A stretch of DNA of 20,035 bases from NCBI GenBank assembly GCA_000444245.1, contig ATSW01099749.1, positions 1 through 20,035 on the forward strand, in the 5' to 3' direction. This DNA comes from Botryllus schlosseri. Its lineage: Eukaryota; Chordata; Ascidiacea; Stolidobranchia; Styelidae. Position 1 is the first letter of the stretch. Every line of letters begins with the position of its first letter. Under the pieces are notes generated by a model. The model had not been told where the DNA came from. It did not search any database and worked only from the letters and a program-made list of their open reading frames with translations. Both the position numbers and the translations under genes were made by a program. Positions 9,501 to 18,469 of this stretch are shown here, piece by piece.

Positions 9501-9687
9501 TAGACCTGCCGTTTCCGTGGATTCAATCCGACGGATTTACATGCCGATATCCTAATGGCGACAACTTTTTGAAAGAGGCAGATATTGTTATCATTCAAGT
9601 AAACAGAATTCTACGTCGAAAACGGCCCCATACAATTGTTACTCAGAAGATCGAGTTACAAAGTAATGTCAGGAAACTAGCTCATAG
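9501..9687 (+). other. Exon-like open stretch in unit B, unproven
   Basis: An ACACAG possible acceptor is followed by about 62 open codons reading VDLPFPWIQSDGFTCRYPNG and on to NVRKLAHR. It ends at AG|GTAATT, a plausible donor. Unit C has the same open frame (VDLPSPWFQSDGFTYRYPDG) but lacks the donor, and there the frame runs on. Most differences between the copies change the residue, and I recognise no domain. Neutral sequence is as likely as an exon. Confidence 0.2.
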
Positions 9688-9968
9688 GTAATTTTACAAA
9701 TTTCCATTGTGTTTGAGTGTATTCGATCAAATGAAATCTAAAACATTCTACTCGACTCGAGGATCAATTCTCGATTCGAAATCGTATCTTCCGAGCCCTC
9801 CATTTCGCCCAGTCTCAATTGCAAAATTATTTTCCTTGAAATGATGGCGAAGCAATCGTAGCACAGTAATGTCATACTGATCGTATTTTACAGTTTACTG
9901 ACAGTAACCTTCATTTTCGAAGCCTAATAATGTTGTTTTATTTATACGATGTTCGACGATCGTTTTAG

Positions 9969-10136
9969 TTGCAAAAGCTCGGTATCATCGACAATTCAAT
10001 GAATGAAGATGGATATGAAATACTCGTTCACATTCTGAAGCTGTCAGATTGCAAGGAATTGGAGCTCCAAGATTGTTGTCTTACCAAGACTAAGTTGCAA
10101 GGAGTATTGAACGGATGCCGGGATCAAAATGTCCAG
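9969..10136 (+). CDS. LRR exon, copy B (two ribonuclease-inhibitor-type leucine-rich repeats)
   Basis: This is the same exon as at 85-252: 168 nt, phase 0/0, after TTTTAG (9963-9968) and before GTGCGT (10137). It reads LQKLGIIDNSMNEDGYE and ends CRDQNVQ. Against copy A the residues differ at 5, 7, 32, 34, 35 and 55 of 56. The first five lie in the two beta-strand segments, at exposed positions between the fixed leucines. Hydrophobic scaffold residues (L1, L4, I6, L31, L33, L38) and the cysteines at 28, 36, 37 and 50 are kept. Thirteen of 168 bases differ, about 92% identity, higher than the surrounding intron. The frame stays open past the donor to 10589, the longest read-through of the three. 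An expressed role is inferred from intact frame and splice sites only. Confidence 0.75.
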
Positions 10137-10780
10137 GTGCGTCATCATGAACAATCTGTAATATCCAAGAAGACATGTGCCCAACGATTCGAAATTGTTC
10201 GTCATCCTTCTTCGCCTCAAACACAATGCAGCAGAAAATTGTTCACCATTTATTCTTTCGTTTACGAATACTCGTCGGAGGTAATTCGAATATTGCAGGC
10301 GTTTAGTATCTTGCAACATAGAGTACCTTGCATATTTTTAAATTGGTTCACGACGCGACAACGTAGATATTATAAATATAGAAATATTCAGGACAGAAAT
10401 CTAGCCGACGCGATTGTGAGAGTGAGAAAAATCGTTTCAGTGTTTCATGATGCGGTTCCATGCACCTGTTGTCATGGCATTGAATTTGGGAATTCCAGAA
10501 ACATTTTGGCTGATGAAAATACTTTGCAGCTTTGGTATGGCGTCCCTGATCTACTGCGACGTAATTGGCAGAAAAAGGGCCAAGGTTAAATTTATGATTT
10601 TGGGCCGAAAATTGGGCACATTTTCATACTTTTAGGTTGCTTATAAATTAGGGGGGAGAGAGCTATGTCGATCAATGATTGTCTAATTGGGAGTTCAAGC
10701 AATAATAGCATGAAAAAAAGTGACTTAAATCAATTGGCCCACAGCATGATGTATCAATACGTATAACTTATCCTCAATTT
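10137..10780 (+). other. Post-exon intron block of unit B
   Basis: This is the counterpart of 253-900 and 17323-17970. The LRR frame reads through the donor to a stop ending at 10589. Differences from unit A include a compensated frame shift and a three-base-multiple length change. The peptide has no recognised domain, and intron is the simplest reading. Confidence 0.55.
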
Positions 10781-11459
10781 TCGAAGATACCCCTTGATCA
10801 ACTCTGCCGGCGAATGCGATCACATGGGCTGAGAAGGAATTAATGTTTGATAGCAATACGTGAAATTATTAAGTTTAATTACGAAGTTCATGAGTGAATC
10901 TGAAAGATTATCGCACTACGCGCGATCATATAACCGTTCCCATAACATGACCACTCGCGATTTCGGTGCGTGTAGTAAGCGGATATGAGTTAATAGATAA
11001 GTTTGGAGTTCACTGGAAATAGGCATGGACAGCTTAACATCGGTACTTGGCGTTAATCTAGTTCATCGCGACTATGCCATCCAATGTGGCCGCAGGCAAC
11101 ATGATTAATCGGAATGAGGCCGTGAATAGTAAAAAAGTTTGCCACTACTGATTTACACCTTAGAAATGAATTCACTCGTGCACTCAAAATCAAAATCATT
11201 CAAAATTTTTCAGCCCGTTTTAGAAGCATATACAATCTGCCAACGACGTCAATACTAGTTGACAATATGTAACAGTATTTTAATATTCGGTAATATGTAT
11301 TGTGCTGCATCCAGTATATATTGCGATCGGTATCTTTCATTGCGTGTAGCTATATCTCTAATCGCAAAACCATATGTATTCCATGGAGCCCATTGTAATA
11401 TGACATCATGTAGCAGAGTTTATGTAAGCGCTGTAAACGAAAAGACCGGCGGACGGTCC

Positions 11460-11900
11460 ACCGATCAAGGATAATCCCAGAATTATCAAAGGAAAACTGA
11501 AATAACTCCACTTCTACGTTTTGGAATTGAGTCGAATCTGTTTTGCATCGTTTTTGAAGACAGCCCAACAATTTTATGGGGTTGGCAGAAAAATTTGAAT
11601 TTTTATTTTGGCATTTTTGGGCAAATCCGAAATTTTCAAACTGTACGAAATCCGCGAATATTGGTTGGAATGAATTCGAATTTGGTGTGCGTCGTTTTTA
11701 AGGCCACCTAACGATTTAATCACGTAGCTAGCAAGATTCACGAAAAAAGTTTATTTTTGAACAGCCCTAATATACATCCATGGCACACGGATGCAGTATA
11801 GCCTAATACAGGTTTGTAATAGTGTAGCAGATAAATTAACACATAAATGTAAATATCAATGTGTCATAGTGCTAAAATTGTCCAATCGCCGAACAGTCCA
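11460..11900. other. Unit B stretch without clear counterpart in A
   Basis: The region lies between the two blocks that align with unit A. It is AT-rich with no gene. A weak match (TAGTGTAGC at about 11829) may correspond to the hAT target GTGTAGGC in unit A, but it is too short to prove the empty site. Confidence 0.35.
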
Positions 11901-12123
11901 TTGGTGTTACAGCGGTGAAGCCGTCTTTATTCGGCGATGATAACATCGATTACGGGACCCAAGATGCAACTGAGTATATATTGAACGGGACAACAGAATG
12001 CTACTGCTTGTTATAAAGCCTTGATTTGAGAGCGAAATACAATGCTACGGCATTTTGATCTATTACTACCTCCCTGGACAAGCGAATAATATTTTTTGCG
12101 TGCATAGTTATGACCATGTCACG

Positions 12124-12181
12124 CCGAGTCACTCAGAGTCATCTCGAGTCATTTTTATCTTGTCACCGAGTCAGTCCGAGT
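12124..12181. repeat. GAGTC-rich cluster, unit B copy
   Basis: This is the counterpart of 3914-3981: CCGAGTCACTCAGAGTC, then CTCGAGTC, then CACCGAGTCAGTCCGAGT. The spacing and the following GAAAGGTCGCGTCCAACTCC are shared with unit A, so the cluster predates the duplication. Confidence 0.5.
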
Positions 12182-12436
12182 ATTTCTGTGAAAGGTCGCG
12201 TCCAACTCCAAGTCACAATTTTTAGTCTCGAATCGTGATACGGGTCATGTTTTATCGTCATAATTAGGCTATCGACGCAATAGCAAATCTTCCATCGCAT
12301 GGTAGCATTTGAAAGTGATGTGATATAGTGAAGTTTGATCAGTCGTTTCGTGTTTTCGGGGCAAATTCAGGCTGAATTGTAACTTTTGAAATCTGATAAA
12401 ATGAAATGTAGCTCTTAACTATTTTCAAGTATTTGT

Positions 12437-12499
12437 AAATCCAAATTTCGACGCGGACCGCCCAAACTATACTCGCAGTCCGCGTATTTGAGGCCCCTG
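12437..12499. mobile_element. Degraded hAT right terminus, unit B copy
   Basis: The stretch has GACGCGGACCGCCC, then CTCGCAGTCCGCGTATTTGA, and ends GGCCCCTG. It is a better-kept version of 4250-4302. Reverse-complemented it begins CAGGGGCCTCAAATACGCGG, a clear hAT-type end. The next 8 bases are GCTTAGAG (12500-12507), against GCTTATAT in unit A. Confidence 0.55.
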
Positions 12500-12539
12500 G
12501 CTTAGAGCATATGCGGATTACTACTTGCAAATCCAATGC

Positions 12540-12780
12540 TGGTGTAAATACGGAAGAGAATTTGTAGCTTTGGCACGGCGTTACTGGTATATTGCAAAGT
12601 AATCGGCAAAATAAGAGGTAATATTAGGTTTACGATTGCAGACCGCAAAGTAAGAATTCCTCCCCACACAGGTCTGTAGTCAAAGTACACTTGTAGTTAC
12701 GCCGAGGGAACCTATATGCTGAATCATACTAGATAAACCTAGCGTACACGCAGTCTGACATAATGCATATACTTTACTCG
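12540..12780 (+). repeat. Older degenerate copy of the post-exon intron block (unit B)
   Basis: GCTGGTGTAAATACGGAAGA, then TAGCTTTGGCACGGCGTTAC, GCAAAGTAATCGGCAAAATA and GACCGCAAAGTAAG follow the order of 10490-10620. The sequence also matches 4310-4590 in unit A. Identity to the exon-linked block is roughly 65-70%. Confidence 0.5.
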
Positions 12781-12975
12781 GAAAACTGTCACTAAATGTC
12801 GCGAAATATTCACTACAAATAACTATATGTCAATGCGTGCGCCCGACCAGGCGTGCGCGAACCTAAACTAATCATAATGCTAATAATAAATTCATTGTTT
12901 CTGGCCTTCAATATTATTCACCACACATCGCTTCACGGATATCTTGCAGATTGCGTTGAAAAAACCAGCTATAAT

Positions 12976-14555
12976 CAAACAGATGTTATTGTCGCTAAAA
13001 GCAGATTAATAATAATTAATCCCAAGCCTAAGCGAACGTGTTTCAGACTAACACATTATTATATACAATATACATTACCTACTCACACACATATATAGAA
13101 CATTCGAATGATAGCTGGCAAACGTCCGCGCGCACGTGATTTCCACATTCTTAAGGTAAAGACTGCGTATTTCCACCCGTGTGCCATTCTCTATATACGG
13201 GACTGAATATACGCCCATGACACACGGAACCCGAACTTATCTCGGACTTATACCGCGGTATAAATCGAGTACAACATTTGAATATAAATTATGCATGCAT
13301 CTAGGAACGTAGGATTTATGACAGCGATATCATTCTGAGTAAGGTCCTGTTTTCGTGTACCATTCTTTTCGGCACATTTGGTGTGAATACACACTCTTTT
13401 CGGTAAGAGTGCACTCGAATAAAATATGCAGGTTCCGCACAAAACGCGTAGTATATCATGCCTATTAGAAATAATTGTATAATTTACAAGTTGTAAAGCA
13501 AAATGTACGAATGGACAGTGCAGTCGTTGATTCGATATACGTGAAATTTCATTGTGAGTCAACAAACCTGACAATGAATAAGAGGTCACTGCGAAGTGGT
13601 CAATTGTCGCCTCATTACGTAACATTCGTTGTTTTCAATAAATCTTTCTTTCTTTGACGATATATTCAGTATTTTTTCCAAATAGTAACGACTGTAAGAA
13701 CATTTAAGGACTATTACCCGCAACATTTTTAATTTGATCGACGCTCTCCACTAATTAAATAGTAACATGAAATTCGATAATTATTGTCTTATGCGTGCGA
13801 GAGTGTAGAGTTTGTAAGCGATATGTAAAGAGAGATTGTAAATGTGAGCGGATGCTTCATCGCCGTAGTTCTTGAATAGGCAACAAAACGTTGTGGTTTC
13901 TCTCAACGAAGCCACAAAATCAATGTAAAGACATATACATGCCATACATGACTGACGCCACACGCAGAAAAACAAATAAACAAACAAACTATATAAATTG
14001 AATACTTACTGATCGGGACTCTATACTATAGTTCCACATAATTTAATCGTTATAATTCGGTTGATTTTTCTTCCTTAAAAATCGAATAATTTAGACCAAA
14101 AAAAAAATCAGAATTACTACATTTTTTTGCCGTGGAAAACTTAATTTGACCAAATTTCGACCACACTTATGCAAATTAGGTATTTTACCACATAAAGTTA
14201 GAATTGTACTACCTACCTTCATTTCTGGTCGGAACTGTCTGTCCTTTCGAAGTGGTTTGGACTGAAAAACTTATTTGACTCGAAAACTCAAAAATTTTTA
14301 CACGAAAAAACTTTATTTTAAATAAAACTCGCCCTATGAAGAATTCCAGTAGTTACATCACGTATTATGGTCGAAATAATTAAAATTTGTTGTAGTTCAA
14401 CGAAATATACTTTCCTACATTCTAGGATAGAAAGTGTCTGTCCTTACTCAGTAGCTTGTCAAGAATGGAGAAAGAACGTTTAACAACAGCAGTTGTTGAC
14501 TAACAACACTGAAGTTGTGCGTGCACTGCTGGTGACAAAACGTGTTTCTTCATTC
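12976..14555. other. B-C spacer, no gene recognised
   Basis: AT-rich sequence in which the minus-strand frame at 13248-13625 and others show no family signal. At about 13636-13655 an AATAAATCTTTCTTTCTTT tract could be the worn 3' tail of a retroposon. At about 14220-14245 and 14410-14440 a similar phrase recurs (TGTCTGTCCTT preceded by CCT-rich text), hinting at a decayed direct repeat of about 200 bp. Confidence 0.5.
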
Positions 14556-14890
14556 TGACATTGGTGTATACTCCACAATTTTTCGTCATCGGCTTTTGTT
14601 TGTTTTTTTCTTTGCTTTTTGGGTATCCATGGTGTTTGTCGACTACTATGGTCGACCAGGCCGATTTTCTTCTTATTTTCCGTAACTGCCGACTTATAGC
14701 ACGGCCCACCTTTAGGCTTTTGTGAGACACCGCTGACGCGGATGAGGTGGCGAGGAGGAGCCTAGGTAAACCTCCAACACTTAGGTATCGGAATTCAGAA
14801 GTGGACCTCGGTCGGACTCGAACCCGCACCCATTGGTGTTGCAGCCGCGGATTATACCATTGGCTTCTTGATATAAGAACCATGCTATGC
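14556..14890 (-). mobile_element. tRNA-derived SINE, minus strand
   Basis: On the minus strand the A box region is GAAGCCAATGGT (complement of 14856-14867) and the B box GGTTCGAGTCCG (complement of 14813-14824). These are separated by GGCTGCAACACCAATGGGTG, which matches the SINE at 8975-9140. The body continues with TTGGAGGTTTACCTAGGCTC, AAAAGCC and GGGCCGTGCTATAAGTCGGC. It is the most complete copy of the family here. The 3' limit is uncertain. The 164-codon minus-strand frame across it is a shadow. Confidence 0.7.
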
Positions 14891-15169
14891 CCATGCAGTC
14901 TTGATTCAATTATGTTATTGCGATAGGTTGGGGATAACGGGGAATGGGAATGAACGATGGCAAACATCTGTTGATGGATTCTGTGGTTGAGCACATTATG
15001 TCATGAAAGGTAAAATAGGGGTTGGTTTTTTTAAAGGTAAAACGAAATTACGAATGAGATGTGGTACAATGCCACGGTATTGACATTTTATTCAATATTC
15101 ACTTACACAGTTGTAAAAGATAGTATATATTGCACGACATTAAAAGCTGGCGATTTTGTCTATTATAAC

Positions 15170-16494
15170 CAGGGCCGTAACAGCACTTTGCCAACCCCCC
15201 AAACGTTGGTCTTGGGCCCCCCATACGGTGATAAATCTAACTTCTGGGGGGCTTCGACCCCCATATCCCCCTCAGGCTATACGCTTTTACGGTTACTTCT
15301 TATCATCTGAATTGGGTGTCCGTTTAGTGAGTCAGCTGTACTCGCCTAACCGCGCGAAGCGCGACAAATTTCAATAATTAATGACTGAATCGGTCAGTAT
15401 GATCGGGAAATGCATATATATTGCTATCAATTTTTATCCTCTCTCTGCTCGCGTAATCTGATTTACCGGTCAAGCTGAGTGAGGTGAGGTTTGAAAAAGT
15501 AGGTCCGCTCAATAATAATTAAACATCTCCGGGTAGGAACGAAACAGCACTTCGTCAGGCCCCCAAAAAACTTGAGTCTTGGTCTCCTATAGTGTGATAA
15601 ACCGACCCCACATCACGTTGTTCGCTTTTGCCACGAAATTGTAGTTGCAGGCGTACTGTTTAGGGATCCAGCGCAAAGCGCGAAAATTTTCGATAAGTCA
15701 TGATAAAATCGGTCAATAAGTTCAGGAATTGCATATACCGGTATATTGCTATCAGTTTCTTGTCCACTCTGCTCACGTAATCAGACTTACCGGTAGAGCT
15801 GAGTGAGGTGTCTTTGAAACTGTAGAGCCCCTAAATAATAATTAAACATCTTCGGTCGGGTGGACCCGTTGTTAGGCCTATGACTTCGTTATATGATGTT
15901 ATTTCGTGAACTCCTGTCTGCTATATCAAAAATATAGAATCGCCCAAACGTACTAAACTAAAAGATCACTCGATATCAAATTGGTATTTCTTCACTGGCA
16001 TATAATTTTTCCCTGCAGTATGGTATTTGTCTTGTGTGGTTCAGATTGCCAAGACAGAAACATTCGGCGCTAGTCATTTAGGCGCCTATGGACAATTAAA
16101 CCTAAATGTAATTTTTATATATAACGAAGTTTTCGGTCAGCATAAGGGCAGTCCTTTTCGGTCAAGGTTAATTCGCTGCCGATCGTTCTGGCACACTTCT
16201 TGGAGTCGCATGTTACTTGGCATTAAACTTTACATGTCTTGGTGCGTCGTGGCGCAGTAAGGGCCAACGCTGATATGCCCATTTCTATTAATCTTGCGTC
16301 TTTTTTCTTGGGGGAAGAGTACCCAATAATCAAGATATTTGGCAACTTGAAAACGGGACAAGCGCGAAAAAATTTTGAAAAAGTTGCATCAATTTTCGAA
16401 AAATAGTCTATAATTTATGCTAATTCACGACATAATTTTTGTCCCCCTTCGAGCTCGCCCCCCTCCCAATTGGGGGTGCGGCAGTACGGCCCTG
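15170..16494. mobile_element. hAT-like DNA transposon, non-autonomous, 1325 bp, with perfect target duplication
   Basis: The left end is CAGGGCCGTAACAGCAC. The right end, reverse-complemented, is CAGGGCCGTACTGCCGCAC, giving a 10-base perfect terminal inverted repeat. It is flanked by ATTATAAC at 15162-15169 and 16495-16502, an exact 8-bp duplication as made by hAT transposases. Unit B keeps the unoccupied site ATTATAAC at 9307-9314 in the same context, so the boundaries are exact and the insertion came after the B-C duplication. No transposase is encoded. The left 690 bp are an internal direct repeat. Confidence 0.92.
15181..15860 (+). repeat. Internal tandem repeat of the unit C hAT element (two copies)
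   Basis: Copy 1 runs about 15181-15544 and copy 2 about 15545-15860. Both begin CAGCACTT and pass through CGCAAAGCGCG-like (CGCGAAGCGCG), TCGGTCA, ATTGCTATCA and AAGCTGAGTGAGGTG-type text. Both end with AATAATAATTAAACATCT. They differ by many substitutions and indels, so the duplication is old relative to the element's ends. Confidence 0.8.
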
Positions 16495-16686
16495 ATTATA
16501 ACATTCGACATTCTATATAGTCGCTGAGTGACGTAAAGACCTAAAGTCTCATTTTGATTTCCCAAAAGTTTTATGAAAAGTGGCTGGGTGCCGTTTAAAC
16601 CCTAATACTGTCGTTATCGATTGGTCACTAGTAAAGTATTAATCATAAGAACTACATAAAAGTATGCTTTAAAGTTTCCGAACACA

Positions 16687-17031
16687 GTAGACCTGCCGTC
16701 TCCGTGGTTTCAATCGGACGGATTTACATATCGATATCCTGATGGCGACCACTTATTGAAGGAGGCAGAGATTGCTATCATTCCAGTTAACAGAATTCAA
16801 CGTCGAAATCGGCCCCACACATTTGTTACTCATAAGACCGATTTTCCAAATAATGTCAGGGAACTAGCTCATAGATGCTTTCACAAATTTATGTTGATTT
16901 TGAGTGTATTCGATCAAATAAAATCTAGAACATTCTACTCGACTCGAAGATCAATTCTCGATTCGGAATCGTATCCTCCGAGCCCTCGATTTCGCCCAGT
17001 CACAATTGCAATATTATCTAAGTTGAAATGA
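16687..17031 (+). other. Exon-like open stretch in unit C, unproven
   Basis: This is the counterpart of 9501-9687. After ACACAG the frame VDLPSPWFQSDGFTYRYPDG and onward stays open to a stop ending at 17031. The upstream limit by stop codons is 16660. The donor seen in unit B (AG|GTAATT) is AGATGC here. There is no recognised domain, and copy differences mostly alter residues. Confidence 0.2.
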
Positions 17032-17154
17032 TGGCGAAGCAATCGTAGCACAGTAATGTGATACTGATAGTATTTCAAAGTTTACTGACAGCAATTCCGA
17101 TTTCATTTTCGAAACCTAATAAGAGTCATTTTATCCGATATTTGATCATTTTAG

Positions 17155-17322
17155 TTGCAGACGCTCAGTATCATCGACAATTCAATGAATGAAGATGGAT
17201 ATGAAATACTCGTTCACATTCTGAAGCTGTCAGATTGCAAGAAATTGGTGCTCGACGATTGTTGTCTCACCAAGACTAAGTTGCAAGGAGTATTGAACGG
17301 ATGTCGGAATCAAAATATCCAG
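17155..17322 (+). CDS. LRR exon, copy C (two ribonuclease-inhibitor-type leucine-rich repeats)
   Basis: This is the third copy of the 168-nt phase 0/0 exon, after TTTTAG (17149-17154) and before GTGCGT (17323). It reads LQTLSIIDNSMNEDGYE and ends CRNQNIQ. Changes against the other copies fall at residues 3 (T), 5 (S), 30 (K), 32 (V), 34 (D) and 52 (N); all but the last are in the beta-strand segments. Residues 8-29 are identical in all three copies, and the first 68 nt of that core (17174-17241) carry no base change at all. The frame stays open to 17523 past the donor. It sits 7018 nt after the copy B donor. An LRR receptor exon is well supported by sequence; the parent gene and its expression are not visible. 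Confidence 0.75.
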
Positions 17323-17970
17323 GTGCGTCATCATGAACAATCCGTAATATCCAAGAAGACATGTCCCCAACGATTCGAAATTGTTCGTCATCCTACGCCT
17401 CAGAAACCATGCAGCATAAAATCGCTCACCATTTATTCTATCGTTTACCAATATACGTCGAAGGTAATTCGGATACCACATACGTTTAGTATTATGAACA
17501 CAGAGAACCTTGTATATTTTTAAAATTGCTAACGACGTGACAGCGTAGATATTAACAATATAGGAATATTCATGACAGAAATCTAGCCGATGAGGCCGAA
17601 AGAGTGATAAAAATTGTTTTAGTGTTTGATGTTGCGGTTCCATGCACTAGTTGTCATCGCTTGCAACTTGGGAATTAAAAATAAATTGTTGCTGGTGGAG
17701 ATGCGGCAAATAATTCGCAGATTGGGTATGGCGTCCCTGATCTACTGTGAGGTAATCGGCAGAAAAGGGCAAATGCTAAATTTAGGATTTCGAACCGAAA
17801 ATTGGGCACACTTTCATACTTTTAGGTTGCTTATAATTTAGGGTGGAGAGAGCTATATGTCAATCAATGATAGACTAATTGGGAGGTCAATAAATAACTG
17901 CATGCAACAAAGTGACTAATAACAATTGGCCTACAGCATGATGCATCATTATTTATAACTTGCCCTCAGT
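17323..17970 (+). other. Post-exon intron block of unit C
   Basis: This is the counterpart of 253-900 and 10137-10780, and it matches A better than B. The exon frame closes earliest here, at 17523. It ends in the shared CAGCATGATGCATCATTAT region. Confidence 0.55.
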
Positions 17971-18093
17971 TTTCGAAGATACCCGTTGATCAACTCTACT
18001 GGTGAATGGGATCACATGGGCTGAGAAAGGATTCATGCTTGATATGAATATGAGAAACTATTACGATAAATGACGAAATTCATTACTGAATCT

Positions 18094-18469
18094 GAACAAC
18101 TTCTTGGAGGTACAGAACTTCAATATATAATTATCACATATAATGTCATATTTGTTTTTCCAGATTGCAACTAAAAATTAACATGTTTATACCCCTGAAA
18201 AAGATTCAAATCACTGTATTTACCCTTGAATATTTCACTTGGTAGGAAATAAATCTTGGATTTTTTTTACTTTTATGCTGAGCAAAATATGTAGTTGACT
18301 AGAACACTCATGTCGTTATCAGTTATTCCATCAATATTAACATGACCTGATGCGAGAACTTCGCTGAAAAACACTTTGTCATACCAAAAATTGTTCTTTT
18401 GCTCGATGGTATTATATTTTATCCTGTAACCATCGGTCATTCTGCCAAGATGAAAGAGGTATATTAAGC
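18094..18469. other. Stretch right of unit C, nothing recognised
   Basis: AT-rich sequence with no match to the units and no open frame of note. It lies between the break in unit C and a hAT left end. Confidence 0.5.

Larger units (their letters stand above)
9240..12975 (+). repeat. Segmental duplication unit B
   Basis: This is the second and most complete copy of the exon-bearing unit. It aligns to unit C from about 9240 (15095) to 10910 (18090), and to unit A from about 9885 (1) to 12975 (4850), apart from insertions in A and C. It keeps the uninterrupted target site ATTATAAC at 9307-9314 where unit C carries a transposon. It is the most diverged of the three near the exon. Ends were estimated by eye. 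Confidence 0.85.
15095..18093 (+). repeat. Segmental duplication unit C (right part missing)
   Basis: This is the third copy of the unit. Leftmost homology to B is around 'gacattaaaagctg' (15137 against 9281). It continues on both sides of a transposon (15170-16494) to about 18093, where similarity to A and B stops abruptly at ACTGAATCTGAA. The right 2-3 kb found in A and B is absent, by deletion or a long insertion. Around the exon it is closer to A than to B. Confidence 0.85.

Noticed and set aside
13248-13625. Minus-strand open frame of 125 codons in the B-C spacer
   Set aside because: There is no family signature, no splice context and no conserved copy elsewhere in the window.
14500-14994. 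Minus-strand open frame of 164 codons
   Set aside because: It lies over a tRNA-derived SINE; the peptide is a by-product of the retroposon sequence.
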